Counted from the first letter of the stretch, positions 1 through 7,526 are shown. The stretch: 16,174 bases of DNA from JBDNFP01 sp041689775 (GCA_041689775.1 JBDNFP010000259.1:1-16174); one strand, 5' to 3'. Notes: a model not told the origin generated them from the sequence alone. A program made the numbers and translations.

Positions 1-133
1 CACCGAGCAGAGAGTGAACGAAGTAGTGGACATTTTAAACCAAAGACCCAGGAAGAGATTCGGGTTCCGATCGCCCGAGGAAGTTTTTCGAAACGCTACC
101 CTAAATAACGAAGGTGTTGCGTTTATTACTTGA
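1..133 (+). mobile_element. IS30-family-type transposase, C-terminal end (partial)
   Basis: The reading frame beginning at base 2 is open from the window edge to a TGA at 131-133 and encodes 43 residues. It contains the segment ILNQRPRKRFGFRSPEEVF. The pattern LNxRPRKxxGxxxPxEVF is the conserved end of the IS30-type DDE integrase domain, where the last catalytic Glu lies upstream, outside this window. The end VAFIT also suits Bacteroidota members of the family. Only the tail is visible, so it cannot be told whether the element is intact. No terminal inverted repeat could be assigned between the stop codon and hemB. IS3-type elements share a related motif and are the main alternative. Confidence 0.62.
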
Positions 134-145
134 ATCCACCAGATA

Positions 146-187
146 AAAAAAACGAGAGCGAGCCAATTGGCTCGCTCTCGTTTTTTT
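146..187. terminator. Bidirectional rho-independent terminator, perfect 42-base palindrome
   Basis: Bases 146-166 are the exact reverse complement of 167-187. The GC-rich core CGAGAGCGAGCC is flanked by a run of A on the left and a run of T on the right, so either strand reads as a hairpin followed by T residues. It lies 12 bases after the transposase stop. It also overlaps the hemB TAA stop (188-186), so it can end transcription arriving from both sides. Confidence 0.85.
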
Positions 188-1166
188 ATCCATTCTGTAT
201 CTGAGCTACCTCCTTGGCAAAGTAGGTCAGGATAGCCTTGGCTCCGGCGCGCCGGATGCTCATCAGGGCTTCCAGCATAGCTCGTTCGCCATCGATCCAA
301 CCGTTTTGTGAGGCTGCCTTGATCATAGCGTATTCGCCGGATACGTTATACGCTGCAATCGGTATATTGAAGTTATCGTTCAGGAGTTTGATGATATCGA
401 GGTAAGGCAAGGCGGGCTTTACCATCAGAAAATCGGCCCCTTCATCAAAGTCCAGCTGGGCTTCCAGCAGTGCTTCCCGAACGTTGGCGGGATTCATCTG
501 GTAGGTTTTTTTATCGCCGAAACGAGGAGCGGAGTTCAGAGCATCGCGGAATGGACCGTAGAAAGCACTGGCGTACTTGGCAGAATAGGACATAATACTG
601 ACGTTGGAATAGCCTTCGGAGTCGAGCAATTGCCGGATATATCCCACGCGGCCATCCATCATATCGCTGGGACCAAGGATATCCGCTCCGGCCTTGGCTT
701 GGGCTACTGCCATTTTACCCAGAATTTCTAATGATATATCGTTGACTATCTCCCCGTTTTCTACGTAACCATCGTGGCCGTCGCTGCTGTACGGGTCCAT
801 GGCTACGTCGGTCATGAGGGTCAGGTCGGGGAATCTATCTTTAATAGCCCGGAGGGCATTCAGGTAGAGGGTATTCTGCTGATAGCTCTCTGTGGCAATT
901 TTATCTTTCTTACTTTCGGGATAGTTGGGAAACAGACAAATAGACTTGATTCCCAGATCCGTTACTTCGTGTAGCTCTTCCAGCAGGGTATCCAACGAAA
1001 ACCGGAAGATTCCGGGCATCGATTTAATTTCACTTTTTATGCCGGTGCCTTCGAGTACAAACAACGGAAAAATCAGATCGGATACAGATAACGTCGTTTC
1101 TTGGGTTAACTCACGTATAGCGGCCGTCCGACGGTTACGCCGGGGGCGGCGGGGTAGGTGTATCAT
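186..1166 (-). CDS. hemB: Delta-aminolevulinic acid dehydratase (porphobilinogen synthase)
   Basis: This cytosolic enzyme condenses two 5-aminolevulinate molecules into porphobilinogen, the second common step of haem and other tetrapyrrole synthesis. The 326-residue product has the usual full family length. The two Schiff-base lysines are present: Lys197 in SYSAKYASAFYGPFRDA and Lys250 in FLMVKPALPYLDI. The metal-site loop DVAMDPYSSDGHDG (120-133) carries Asp where zinc enzymes carry Cys, so it belongs to the class that does not bind catalytic zinc and is probably Mg-dependent. The start is the ATG at 1166-1164, which has no clear Shine-Dalgarno sequence, as is normal in this phylum. The gene lies 114 bases downstream of the PLP enzyme on the same strand, so read-through is possible. 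I saw no -7 box of its own. Confidence 0.97.
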   Translation of the reverse strand: MIHLPRRPRRNRRTAAIRELTQETTLSVSDLIFPLFVLEGTGIKSEIKSMPGIFRFSLDTLLEELHEVTDLGIKSICLFPNYPESKKDKIATESYQQNTLYLNALRAIKDRFPDLTLMTDVAMDPYSSDGHDGYVENGEIVNDISLEILGKMAVAQAKAGADILGPSDMMDGRVGYIRQLLDSEGYSNVSIMSYSAKYASAFYGPFRDALNSAPRFGDKKTYQMNPANVREALLEAQLDFDEGADFLMVKPALPYLDIIKLLNDNFNIPIAAYNVSGEYAMIKAASQNGWIDGERAMLEALMSIRRAGAKAILTYFAKEVAQIQNG

Positions 1167-1202
1167 TTTTATAGAATATATATGTTTATCGGGTTAAAGG
1201 TT

Positions 1203-1284
1203 AAGGGTAAAATGGTGAAGAGGAAAGCTCTTTTTGCTAGATGCGGCTTTTGCCGCACTTCTCTGCCTTTCACCTTTTCCCTAT
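1203..1284. repeat. Imperfect inverted repeat with inner perfect hairpin
   Basis: The region between the PLP-enzyme stop and hemB can fold as nested stems. The inner stem is TGCGGC (1242-1247), loop TTTT, GCCGCA (1252-1257). The outer arms pair GGTGAA (1214-1219) with TTCACC (1269-1274), extended imperfectly by AGGG/AAAA on the left and TTTT/CCCT on the right. It may act as a terminator for the upstream gene, as a leader structure for hemB, or be a small intergenic repeat. It has no good T-tract on either strand. Confidence 0.45.
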
Positions 1285-2438
1285 TGTCCATTGACCCCAA
1301 GGTGTATTGCTTGCTTTAAATCCTCAATTAAATCTTCCACATCCTCAATCCCCACGCTGAGGCGGATGAGGGTATCTTTTAGTCCGGCTTTGGCGCGCTC
1401 TTCCTTCGGGATGCTGGCGTGGGTCATACTCGCGGGGTGAGTGCACAGCGACTCTACACCGCCGAGTGATTCGGCCAATGAAAATACGTGCAGATTTTCC
1501 ATTACTCGAATGGCTTCTTCATATACGTCGCCTTTTAGTTCGAACGAAACCATACCGCCAAAGTCACGCATTTGCTTCTTAGCCAGCTCATGGCCGGGGT
1601 GTGAGGGTAGGCCGGGATAGTATACCTTGCCTACCTTTGGGTGCTCTTGGAGCCAGGTAGCTACTCGAATAGCGTTTTCGCAGTGGCGCTGTATGCGGAT
1701 ATGCAGGGTTTTAAGTCCACGCAGCACCAGAAAACAATCTTGCGGACCCGGTACGGCACCACTGGCGTTCTGTATGAAAGCAAGCTGAGCCGCCAGTTCG
1801 TCATTGTTGAGTACCAACGCCCCCATAACGGTATCGGAATGGCCGCCGAGGTACTTGGTAACCGAATGCATGACAACGTCTGCGCCCATATCCAGTGGGT
1901 TTTGGATGTAGGGTGAGGCAAAAGTATTGTCCACGACCGTCATGACGGACTTTTCGCGGGCTAGTGCTACCACTGCATTGATATCAATAATTTTGAGTAG
2001 CGGGTTGGTAGGAGTCTCCACCCAGATCATCTTGGTTTTGTCGGTAATGGTGGCTCTGATGTTAGCGACGTCGCTCATATCCACAAAGTGAAATACCAAA
2101 CCGAAGGGCTCAAATACCTTTTTCATAATCCGGTAAGTACCTCCGTACAGGTCATTGGTAGCAATGATCTCATCGCCAGGGCGGAAGAGTTTCAGAACGG
2201 CATCCGTAGCAGCCAGGCCCGATGCGTAGCAAATGCCGTGCTTGCCGTTTTCCAGCGCTGCCAGTGCTTTCTGTAAGGCTGCACGGGTGGGGTTGTCCGT
2301 ACGGGAGTATTCGTAGCCTTTATGCTTGCCGGGGCTCTCTTGCACGTAGGTAGAGGTCTGATAGATGGGCGTCATAATAGCGCCGGTGGTAGGATCGGGC
2401 TCAACTCCCGCGTGTATGGCTTTCGTTCCGAATTTCAT
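1281..2438 (-). CDS. Cystathionine gamma-synthase/gamma-lyase family PLP enzyme
   Basis: This cytosolic enzyme of the Cys/Met metabolism PLP family (fold type I) acts in transsulfuration. It either joins an activated homoserine to cysteine (gamma-synthase) or cleaves cystathionine (gamma-lyase). The 385 residues match the family length. Visible landmarks are YSRTDNPT (44-51), YASGLAA (71-77), VVDNTFASP (168-176), the PLP lysine Lys195 in HSVTKYLGGHSD, and LAESLGGVESLCTHPASMTH (321-340). Residue 43 before YSR is Glu, as in many lyases, but bacterial synthases also carry it, so synthase and lyase cannot be separated here. The ATG is at 2438-2436. An exact -7 box on the minus strand lies about 90 bases upstream, leaving a leader of about 80 bases that contains a small dyad. 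The stop codon is TAG. Confidence 0.9.
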   Translation of the reverse strand: MKFGTKAIHAGVEPDPTTGAIMTPIYQTSTYVQESPGKHKGYEYSRTDNPTRAALQKALAALENGKHGICYASGLAATDAVLKLFRPGDEIIATNDLYGGTYRIMKKVFEPFGLVFHFVDMSDVANIRATITDKTKMIWVETPTNPLLKIIDINAVVALAREKSVMTVVDNTFASPYIQNPLDMGADVVMHSVTKYLGGHSDTVMGALVLNNDELAAQLAFIQNASGAVPGPQDCFLVLRGLKTLHIRIQRHCENAIRVATWLQEHPKVGKVYYPGLPSHPGHELAKKQMRDFGGMVSFELKGDVYEEAIRVMENLHVFSLAESLGGVESLCTHPASMTHASIPKEERAKAGLKDTLIRLSVGIEDVEDLIEDLKQAIHLGVNGQ

Positions 2439-2444
2439 GAAGTG

Positions 2445-2452
2445 TAATTTTG
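2445..2452 (+). promoter_or_regulatory. -7 box TAATTTTG for the TVP38-type gene
   Basis: This is an exact match to TAnnTTTG, with TTTC (2421-2424) 20 bases upstream as a weak -33 element. The predicted transcript would begin near 2459, essentially on the ATG at 2460. This favours the next in-frame ATG (2511) as the translation start. Confidence 0.42.
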
Positions 2453-2493
2453 GTATATTATGAATTATTTTAAACGATTCTGCGTAGGTACAA

Positions 2494-2507
2494 CAGGCAA
2501 TAGCCTG
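2494..2507. promoter_or_regulatory. Small dyad CAGGC-AATA-GCCTG in the divergent region
   Basis: A perfect 5-base stem with a 4-base loop sits between the two divergent -7 boxes, inside the predicted leaders of both transcripts. Two further pairs flank it after one mismatch. It could be an operator or a leader hairpin. I recognise no known regulator site or riboswitch. Confidence 0.3.
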
Positions 2508-2510
2508 CTG

Positions 2511-3218
2511 ATGTTATCTTTGGACAAATTTACAAAAAGACCCTTGCCGAACGCACTTTTTCGAAAATACCCATTCCCCTTAGTATTCAGTACCATATTG
2601 GCTGTCCTGCCACTTCTTACGAGTTCACTACTTACTGCTTGGGCCATTGGCTACGAATCTGAATGGGCTGCAATGCCACTAAGCCGGTGGGTTGGGGTTA
2701 CTTTGTTACTAACATTCGCGTCAGCTTTTGCGCTCACTCCACCTACTTTCTTGGCTCTGGTGTATGGCTATTTTTTGGGTTGGGTAGGACTGCCTTTGCT
2801 TTTCTTGCTTAATCTGGGCGCTATTGCAATCGTGTATGCACTTGCAAAGAAGCTTATACCCCCTACTTTTTTACCACACTTACAGGAGGCTTATCCTACT
2901 TCTACCAAATTATTGCTTCGGTTTCACGAAAACCCGATACGGCTTATATTTTTCACCAAACTCTCCCCGGCTCTTCCGTTTGCGGTCACTAATTTGTTGT
3001 TTACGCTGCTTGGCGCCCGATTGTCTCAAATGCTACTCGGTGGAGTGTTGGGAATGATTCCGCGTACGGCACTAGCGGTTTGGGCGGGCTATAAGGCTAA
3101 GGAAATACGCACTTTATTAGAGAACCCCAACGAAGGTGCCGCCACTCAAATCCTGATTTTTTTGCTTATCGCATTCTCTACGCTGGGTATTGGTTGGTTC
3201 TTTAAAGGCAAGAAGTAA
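2511..3218 (+). CDS. TVP38/TMEM64 (DedA-like, SNARE-associated PF09335) membrane protein
   Basis: This is an integral inner-membrane protein of the VTT/DedA-like group. Related proteins are implicated in lipid movement across membranes, but the substrate of this one is unknown. From the ATG at 2511 it has 235 residues. Strongly hydrophobic segments cover most of the length. The hallmark re-entrant motif is present as FTKLSPALPFAVTNLL followed by GA, together with GYFLGW and GMIPRTALAVWAGYKA. A longer version starts at the ATG at 2460 (252 residues), but that codon lies only 21 bases from the divergent PLP-enzyme start and coincides with the predicted transcript start, so 2511 is preferred. 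It is transcribed alone and convergent with the DoxX gene. Confidence 0.85.
   Translation: MLSLDKFTKRPLPNALFRKYPFPLVFSTILAVLPLLTSSLLTAWAIGYESEWAAMPLSRWVGVTLLLTFASAFALTPPTFLALVYGYFLGWVGLPLLFLLNLGAIAIVYALAKKLIPPTFLPHLQEAYPTSTKLLLRFHENPIRLIFFTKLSPALPFAVTNLLFTLLGARLSQMLLGGVLGMIPRTALAVWAGYKAKEIRTLLENPNEGAATQILIFLLIAFSTLGIGWFFKGKK
2525..2532 (-). promoter_or_regulatory. -7 box TAAATTTG for the PLP-enzyme gene
   Basis: The minus strand reads TAAATTTG, an exact match to the Bacteroidota -7 consensus TAnnTTTG. A poor -33 match (TTCG) lies 16 bases upstream. Transcription would start near 2518, giving an approximately 80-base leader before the ATG at 2438. Confidence 0.4.
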
Positions 3219-3227
3219 CACAAAAAA

Positions 3228-3255
3228 GGGCGCAAACACGGATTGCTCCGCGCCC
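3228..3255 (+). terminator. Possible terminator after the TVP38-type gene
   Basis: GGGCGC (3228-3233) pairs with GCGCCC (3250-3255) across a 16-base loop, ten bases after the stop codon. There is no T-tract, so the call is weak. The remaining gene-free bases to 3451 are AT-rich, with a further weak stem at 3416-3449. Confidence 0.35.
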
Positions 3256-3415
3256 ACGCCCCTCGTAAACTTAAAAGAGGAAGGTGATTCTAGTTAAAGA
3301 AGCTATTAGCGTTCATTAAACGGCTTACATATAGTTTATTATCTAATTAGTTCAACTAAATCATGCGTACTATTATACACATGATAATTAGGTAAATAAC
3401 AAACTAATGGTTGTC

Positions 3416-3449
3416 AACTGCGCGGCTGGCCGCCTAATTGCTAACAGTT
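3416..3449 (-). terminator. Possible terminator after the DoxX-type gene
   Basis: AACTG (3416-3420) pairs with CAGTT (3445-3449), and inside it GCGG (3422-3425) pairs with CCGC (3430-3433) around CTGG. It lies immediately beyond the DoxX stop on the minus strand. There is no T-tract, so the call is weak. Confidence 0.3.
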
Positions 3450-3451
3450 CC

Positions 3452-3886
3452 TCAGTGATTATGATTTTTAGTCCACTCGTCCATAGAAAATTTTCCTGAA
3501 CCTACAATAGTAAACGTCAGGACTAAGGCAAGCGTAATAATCGATAGCCACAACTCCGAATTGACGTAAGAGAAGCCAGCCCGAAGGTTGATAAAGAAAA
3601 CGGCCACGATTAAAATGGGTACCTGAAACCAGCAGGCAATACGGGTAAGAGTGCCCAACGCGATCAGAAAACCGCCGAATATGTGGGCAAACGCAACAAA
3701 ATGAACGGCCATTACCGACCACAGGTCAAAGTCAAGTCCGTTTACCAGTTCAGCTAGTCGAGTGGTGTTGCTTATAAAGCTAATTCCTTTTACGAATAAC
3801 AGAACTCCTAAACCAATGCGGACGACGTCTAGCCAGGCGGGATGATGCGTATCACCCCAGTGCTCAACACGCTGAATAACATTCAT
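3452..3886 (-). CDS. DoxX-family four-helix membrane protein
   Basis: The product is a 144-residue integral membrane protein with four predicted helices at about residues 20-38, 57-78, 83-99 and 113-130. Features typical of DoxX/DoxD relatives are Arg23 followed by an LG..LF..KG helix, the glycine-rich second helix AHIFGGFLIALG, and the C-terminal tail GSGKFSMDEW. Some relatives take part in thiol or quinone redox complexes, but the role of this one cannot be deduced. It starts at the ATG at 3886, 66 bases after the hydrolase stop on the same strand, so it may be the last gene of a prfB-hydrolase-DoxX transcription unit. I saw no -7 box of its own in the very AT-rich 66-base gap. Confidence 0.85.
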   Translation of the reverse strand: MNVIQRVEHWGDTHHPAWLDVVRIGLGVLLFVKGISFISNTTRLAELVNGLDFDLWSVMAVHFVAFAHIFGGFLIALGTLTRIACWFQVPILIVAVFFINLRAGFSYVNSELWLSIITLALVLTFTIVGSGKFSMDEWTKNHNH

Positions 3887-3952
3887 AGCAAGAAAGGTTT
3901 AATTTTTGGGGAATCTAGTTATTTTTTATAAAAAAATCAAGTAATATTTTAA

Positions 3953-4750
3953 TTATTTTAAGTATTTTTTTAAATACGTTACTGTTTTCTCAACTAGACG
4001 GGTATGGCCTGTTTCAAGAATTATATAGTGATCTGCGGGGAGCCTTTCAGATAAAATGTTCACTTTTTCGGGAGGAAGTAGGGGGTCGTACTTACCGACA
4101 AATAGCCAGGTGTTGATTTGGTTAGCCAGCAGTACCTTATAAAGTTTCGGAATGGAGAATTCGAGGGTACGAAAACTGACCCACGAGCGATAAATAACCC
4201 GGCGGCTCTGCGGGGTAGCCAGTATATGCCGGATAAAACGGAGCATGTTTTTGGGAAGTAAGCCGGTTTTTTGGGCGAGGTGAGCGACTGTAAATAACGG
4301 AGCCGGGTAGCGAGTTATCTGGTGATAGATCCAACGGGCCGGAGGGAAGCGGGTAGCCAGGTGGTAGAGCGGATGCTCTACGACACCATCGGGGGCCATC
4401 AAGAAAATGTTGTTGATGTATTCAGGAGTCGCTTCGGCGGTAGCGAGCGCAAACCGTCCTCCCATACTAAAACCAGCTACGTCAAATTGAGTGATCTTCT
4501 CCTGATTCAGGAAGTTCAGTAACATGGTTCTCCAGAGGTCTTTGCCAACTACATCTTGGCTGTTGAATGAATCATTACCAGACACCCCCATGCTTTTGCC
4601 GTGGTGGAACAGGTCAAAGGCGTAAATGGTGTAGTGATCTCCCAGGAGCTCCACAAAGGGCTGGTAGCACTCATGGCCCGTCTGACCAATGCCGTGAAAA
4701 GCAAGCAGTATATGTGGCCCTTGGCCCAAGCGATCGTAATGTAGTTGCAC
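3953..4750 (-). CDS. Alpha/beta hydrolase
   Basis: The 265-residue protein has a complete alpha/beta-hydrolase triad: nucleophile Ser95 in GFSMGGRF, acid Asp222 in GKYDPLLPP, and base His249 in ETGHTRLV. The oxyanion-hole signature FHGIGQTG lies at residues 18-25 and FDLFHHGKS at 45-53. A cap domain occupies roughly residues 120-200. No signal peptide is visible, so it is probably cytosolic. The substrate is unknown; esterase, lipase-like and C-C hydrolase roles are all possible. Translation starts with GTG at 4750-4748, because an in-frame TAG lies six codons upstream and no ATG is available. It follows prfB by 70 bases, with a hairpin in between. Confidence 0.88.
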   Translation of the reverse strand: MQLHYDRLGQGPHILLAFHGIGQTGHECYQPFVELLGDHYTIYAFDLFHHGKSMGVSGNDSFNSQDVVGKDLWRTMLLNFLNQEKITQFDVAGFSMGGRFALATAEATPEYINNIFLMAPDGVVEHPLYHLATRFPPARWIYHQITRYPAPLFTVAHLAQKTGLLPKNMLRFIRHILATPQSRRVIYRSWVSFRTLEFSIPKLYKVLLANQINTWLFVGKYDPLLPPEKVNILSERLPADHYIILETGHTRLVEKTVTYLKKYLK

Positions 4751-4770
4751 AGGCAGTTGCTGATGCTAAG

Positions 4771-4801
4771 AATCCCCCCGGATAATTGCTCCGGAGGGAT
4801 T
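4771..4801 (-). terminator. Hairpin between prfB and the hydrolase gene
   Basis: Bases 4771-4782 pair with 4790-4801 over 12 positions with one mismatch, around the 7-base loop TAATTGC. It lies 19 bases beyond the prfB stop and 20 bases before the hydrolase GTG. No T-tract follows on the minus strand, so it may be a partial terminator or an mRNA processing or stability element. Confidence 0.5.
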
Positions 4802-4820
4802 GTGATTGATTTGCCGATGA

Positions 4821-5895
4821 TTAAGACTCCATCAGGTACGCTTTTATGAAATCATTGAGTTCACCATTGAGTACCGCTTCGGTATTAGACGACTGATGGT
4901 TGGTCCGGTGGTCTTTTACCCGGCGGTCGTCAAGTACGTAGCTCCTGATTTGGGAGCCCCACTCGATTTTACGTTTCGAAGCTTCCACTTCGGCCCGGGC
5001 CGCATTACGCTTTTCAAGCTCAATCTGGTACAGCCGCGACTTCAACAGTCGGGTGGCTACTTCTTTGTTCATCAGCTGAGAGCGTTCTTGCTGACAAGCA
5101 ATGACGATACCCGAAGGTTTGTGGTGCAGTCGCACGGCGGTTTCCACTTTGTTTACGTTCTGTCCACCTGCTCCACCCGAGCGATACGTATCCCAGGTAA
5201 TATCCGCTGGATTAACGTCGATTTCGATGTCGTTGTTGGCGAGCGGGTACACGTATACCGAAGTAAAAGAAGTATGCCGGCGAGCGTTGGAATCAAACGG
5301 TGATATCCTGACTAGGCGGTGTACCCCATTTTCTGATTTGAGGTTTCCGTAGGCGTAGTCACCTTCGATTTCTAACGTAACGGATTTTACTCCGGCTACG
5401 TCACCGTCTTGCAAATCTACCTCACGTACCTTGTAGCCGTTTTTCTCGGCCCACATGATGTACATCCGCATGAGCATAGAAGCCCAGTCTTGCGACTCAG
5501 TTCCCCCGGCACCGGCGTTGATTTCGATCACGGCGGGCAGGTCGTCGCCTTCCTCACCCAGCATCTTACGAAACTCAATCTCATCAAGCTTATTGGCTAG
5601 TTTAGCTCCTTCTTCATCCACCTCTTCTTCGGTGGCTTCTTCGGCCTCATAAAACTCCCAAATGGTATCGAGGTCGTCGCGCAGGCGAGCGAGCTCTTCA
5701 TAACCAATGGTCCAGAATTTCAGGCCCCGTATTTCTTTCATCACCTTTTCGGCGCGATCTGAGTCGGTCCAGAACTCCGGTTGAGCGGTTTGTTGCTCTA
5801 ATTCGTCTAGTTGGTTTTTGCGATGACCGTAGTCAAAGATACCTCCCCAAGGCCTCAACTCTGGCCTTCAAGTCTTTCAACTGATCTTGTGTCAT
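4821..5895 (-). CDS. prfB: Peptide chain release factor 2, with programmed +1 frameshift
   Basis: This class I release factor recognises UAA and UGA and triggers peptide release at the ribosomal A site. The gene is read in two frames. ATG 5895-5893 opens a 20-codon frame (MTQDQLKDLKARVEALGRYL) ending at an in-frame UGA (5835-5833). After a +1 slip on CTT (5838-5836), reading continues as DYGHRK to the stop at 4821. The joined product is about 357 residues, the usual RF2 length. The anticodon-like tripeptide SPF (residues 198-200) marks RF2 rather than RF1, and the catalytic GGQ is at 243-245 within RSGGAGGQNVNK. A -7 box lies 68 bases upstream of the ATG, and lpd is divergent. Confidence 0.97.
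5832..5848 (-). promoter_or_regulatory. prfB autoregulatory +1 frameshift signal
   Basis: The minus strand reads GGGGAGG TAT CTT TGA C. It has the canonical parts: an SD-like purine stretch, a short spacer, the slippery CTT, a UGA stop, and a following C that makes UGA weak. When RF2 is scarce the ribosome pauses at UGA, slips +1 and completes RF2. Confidence 0.95.
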
Positions 5896-5963
5896 AATAG
5901 ATTAAATTGGTTAGTTACAGGCCCGAATAGTTTGAAATGCTACTATGATTGTCGGGAAAGGTG

Positions 5964-5971
5964 CAAAGATA
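5964..5971 (-). promoter_or_regulatory. -7 box TATCTTTG for prfB
   Basis: The minus strand reads TATCTTTG, an exact TAnnTTTG match. It predicts a start near 5957 and an approximately 60-base leader to the prfB ATG. No good -33 TTTG is present. Confidence 0.5.
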
Positions 5972-6028
5972 GTAACTTTTGCGCTATGGTTCAGGGTAGT
6001 TCCTAGTGGGCTTTCAAGCAAAACCTAT

Positions 6029-6036
6029 TACCTTTG
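6029..6036 (+). promoter_or_regulatory. -7 box TACCTTTG for lpd
   Basis: This exact TAnnTTTG match lies 44 bases before the lpd ATG. No clear -33 element stands at the expected distance. A weak ribosome-binding purine run, AAAAGGAA, sits directly before the ATG at 6081. Confidence 0.5.
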
Positions 6037-6080
6037 TGACGTTTTTCCAGTAAACCATTTTTACCCAAACTTAAAAGGAA

Positions 6081-7478
6081 ATGGCTCAAACATACGACGT
6101 TATTGTGGTTGGAAGTGGTCCCGGTGGCTATCCGGCCGCTATTCGTGCTTCCCAATTAGGATTAAGAGTTGCAATTGTTGAAAAAGAAAGCCTCGGAGGT
6201 ATCTGTCTCAACTGGGGATGTATCCCCACCAAAGCACTGCTAAAAAGCGCTCAGGTTTTTGAATACATTAAGCACGCCAAAGATTATGGCATTACAGTAG
6301 GCGACTACTCCGCTGATTTTTCGGCTGTTATCAAGCGTAGCCGTGGTGTAGCCGACGGTATGAGCAAAGGCGTAGCCTTTTTGATGAAAAAAAATAAGAT
6401 TGATGTCATCATGGGCTTCGGCAAAGTGATTGCTGGGAAGAAAGTAGAGGTAACCGACAAAGATGGTAAGAAAACGGAATATGCAGCCAGCAAGGGAGTG
6501 ATTATTGCTACCGGTGGCCGTGCCCGCGAACTACCTAATATCAAGATAGACGGCCAGAAGGTAATCGAATACCGTAAGGCAATGAGTCTCGAAAAACAGC
6601 CTGAGTCTATGCTCATAGTTGGTTCGGGAGCAATCGGTGTTGAGTTTGCCTACGTGTACGCTAGCATGGGTACTAAGGTAACGATCGTTGAGTTTATGCC
6701 TTCGATGGTACCCGTAGAAGACGAAGATATCTCGAAAGAGCTGGCCAAGCAGTACAAGAAGTTGGGCGTGGATGTACACGTTAATTCTTCGGTAGAGAAA
6801 GTGGATATCAGCGGCAAAGGTTGTAAGGTAACGGTGAAGACTCCAAACGGAGAAAAAACGTTTGAAGTTGACGTAGTACTATCAGCGGCTGGTATAATAT
6901 CTAACCTCGAAAATATTGGACTGGAGGAGATGAAAATCGCTACGGATCGCGGTAAGGTCGTTGTGAGTGAATGGTACGAAACCAACGTTCCGGGCTACTA
7001 CGCCATCGGAGACTGTACCCCTGGACAATCGTTGGCGCACGTAGCCACGGCCGAAGGCATTATCTGCGCGGAAAAAATCGCCGGACACAAGACCGAAGCC
7101 CTCGACTACAACAATATTCCTGGCTGTACCTACTGTCAGCCCGAGATTGCTTCGGTAGGCATGACCGAAAAGAAAGCCCGTGAAGCTGGCTACGACATTA
7201 AGGTGGGCAAGTTCCCCTTCATGGCGTCAGGTAAGGCATCGGCGGCCGGAGTAAAAGAAGGATTCGTAAAAGTAATCTTCGACGCCAAGTACGGCGAGTG
7301 GTTGGGTGCGCACATGATTGGTGCTAACGTAACCGAGATGATTGCTGAGGTAGTAGTAGCGAGAAAGCTCGAAACTACGTCATACGAAATCCTGCGCTCG
7401 GTACACCCACATCCTACGATGTCGGAGGCGGTGAAAGGTGCTACTGAGGCGGCTTACGGTGAGGCAATCGATTTGTAA
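6081..7478 (+). CDS. lpdA: Dihydrolipoamide dehydrogenase (E3)
   Basis: This flavoprotein disulfide reductase reoxidises dihydrolipoyl groups of the 2-oxoacid dehydrogenase complexes and the glycine cleavage system, passing electrons to NAD. The 465-residue protein is full length. It shows the FAD site GSGPGGYPAA (11-20), the redox-active pair Cys42 and Cys47 in GGICLNWGCIPTK, and the NAD site GSGAIG (181-186). The second FAD motif GYYAIGDCTPGQSLAHVA and the catalytic dyad His444-Glu449 in HPHPTMSE follow. It is transcribed alone, divergent from prfB. Related pyridine-nucleotide disulfide reductases exist, but this combination of motifs is that of E3. No E1 or E2 subunit is adjacent, so which complex it serves cannot be read from context. 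Confidence 0.96.
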   Translation: MAQTYDVIVVGSGPGGYPAAIRASQLGLRVAIVEKESLGGICLNWGCIPTKALLKSAQVFEYIKHAKDYGITVGDYSADFSAVIKRSRGVADGMSKGVAFLMKKNKIDVIMGFGKVIAGKKVEVTDKDGKKTEYAASKGVIIATGGRARELPNIKIDGQKVIEYRKAMSLEKQPESMLIVGSGAIGVEFAYVYASMGTKVTIVEFMPSMVPVEDEDISKELAKQYKKLGVDVHVNSSVEKVDISGKGCKVTVKTPNGEKTFEVDVVLSAAGIISNLENIGLEEMKIATDRGKVVVSEWYETNVPGYYAIGDCTPGQSLAHVATAEGIICAEKIAGHKTEALDYNNIPGCTYCQPEIASVGMTEKKAREAGYDIKVGKFPFMASGKASAAGVKEGFVKVIFDAKYGEWLGAHMIGANVTEMIAEVVVARKLETTSYEILRSVHPHPTMSEAVKGATEAAYGEAIDL

Positions 7479-7526
7479 TTTTTAGGTAGTTAGCAGATAG
7501 ATATTTAGCTGGCAGCTTTCTGTTGT

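Noticed and set aside
146..187. Reading the palindrome as the terminal inverted repeat of the insertion element
   Set aside because: It is a self-contained palindrome with A and T flanks and overlaps the hemB stop codon, which fits a shared terminator better than an element end.
2439..2510. A possible SAM-type riboswitch before the transsulfuration gene
   Set aside because: The leader is only about 80 bases with one 5-base stem; none of the multi-helix core of known SAM riboswitches is recognisable.
5945..6181. A plus-strand frame starting ahead of lpd and overlapping it
   Set aside because: It spans the lpd promoter and runs out of frame into lpd; its protein lacks any pattern, while the lpd frame is complete.
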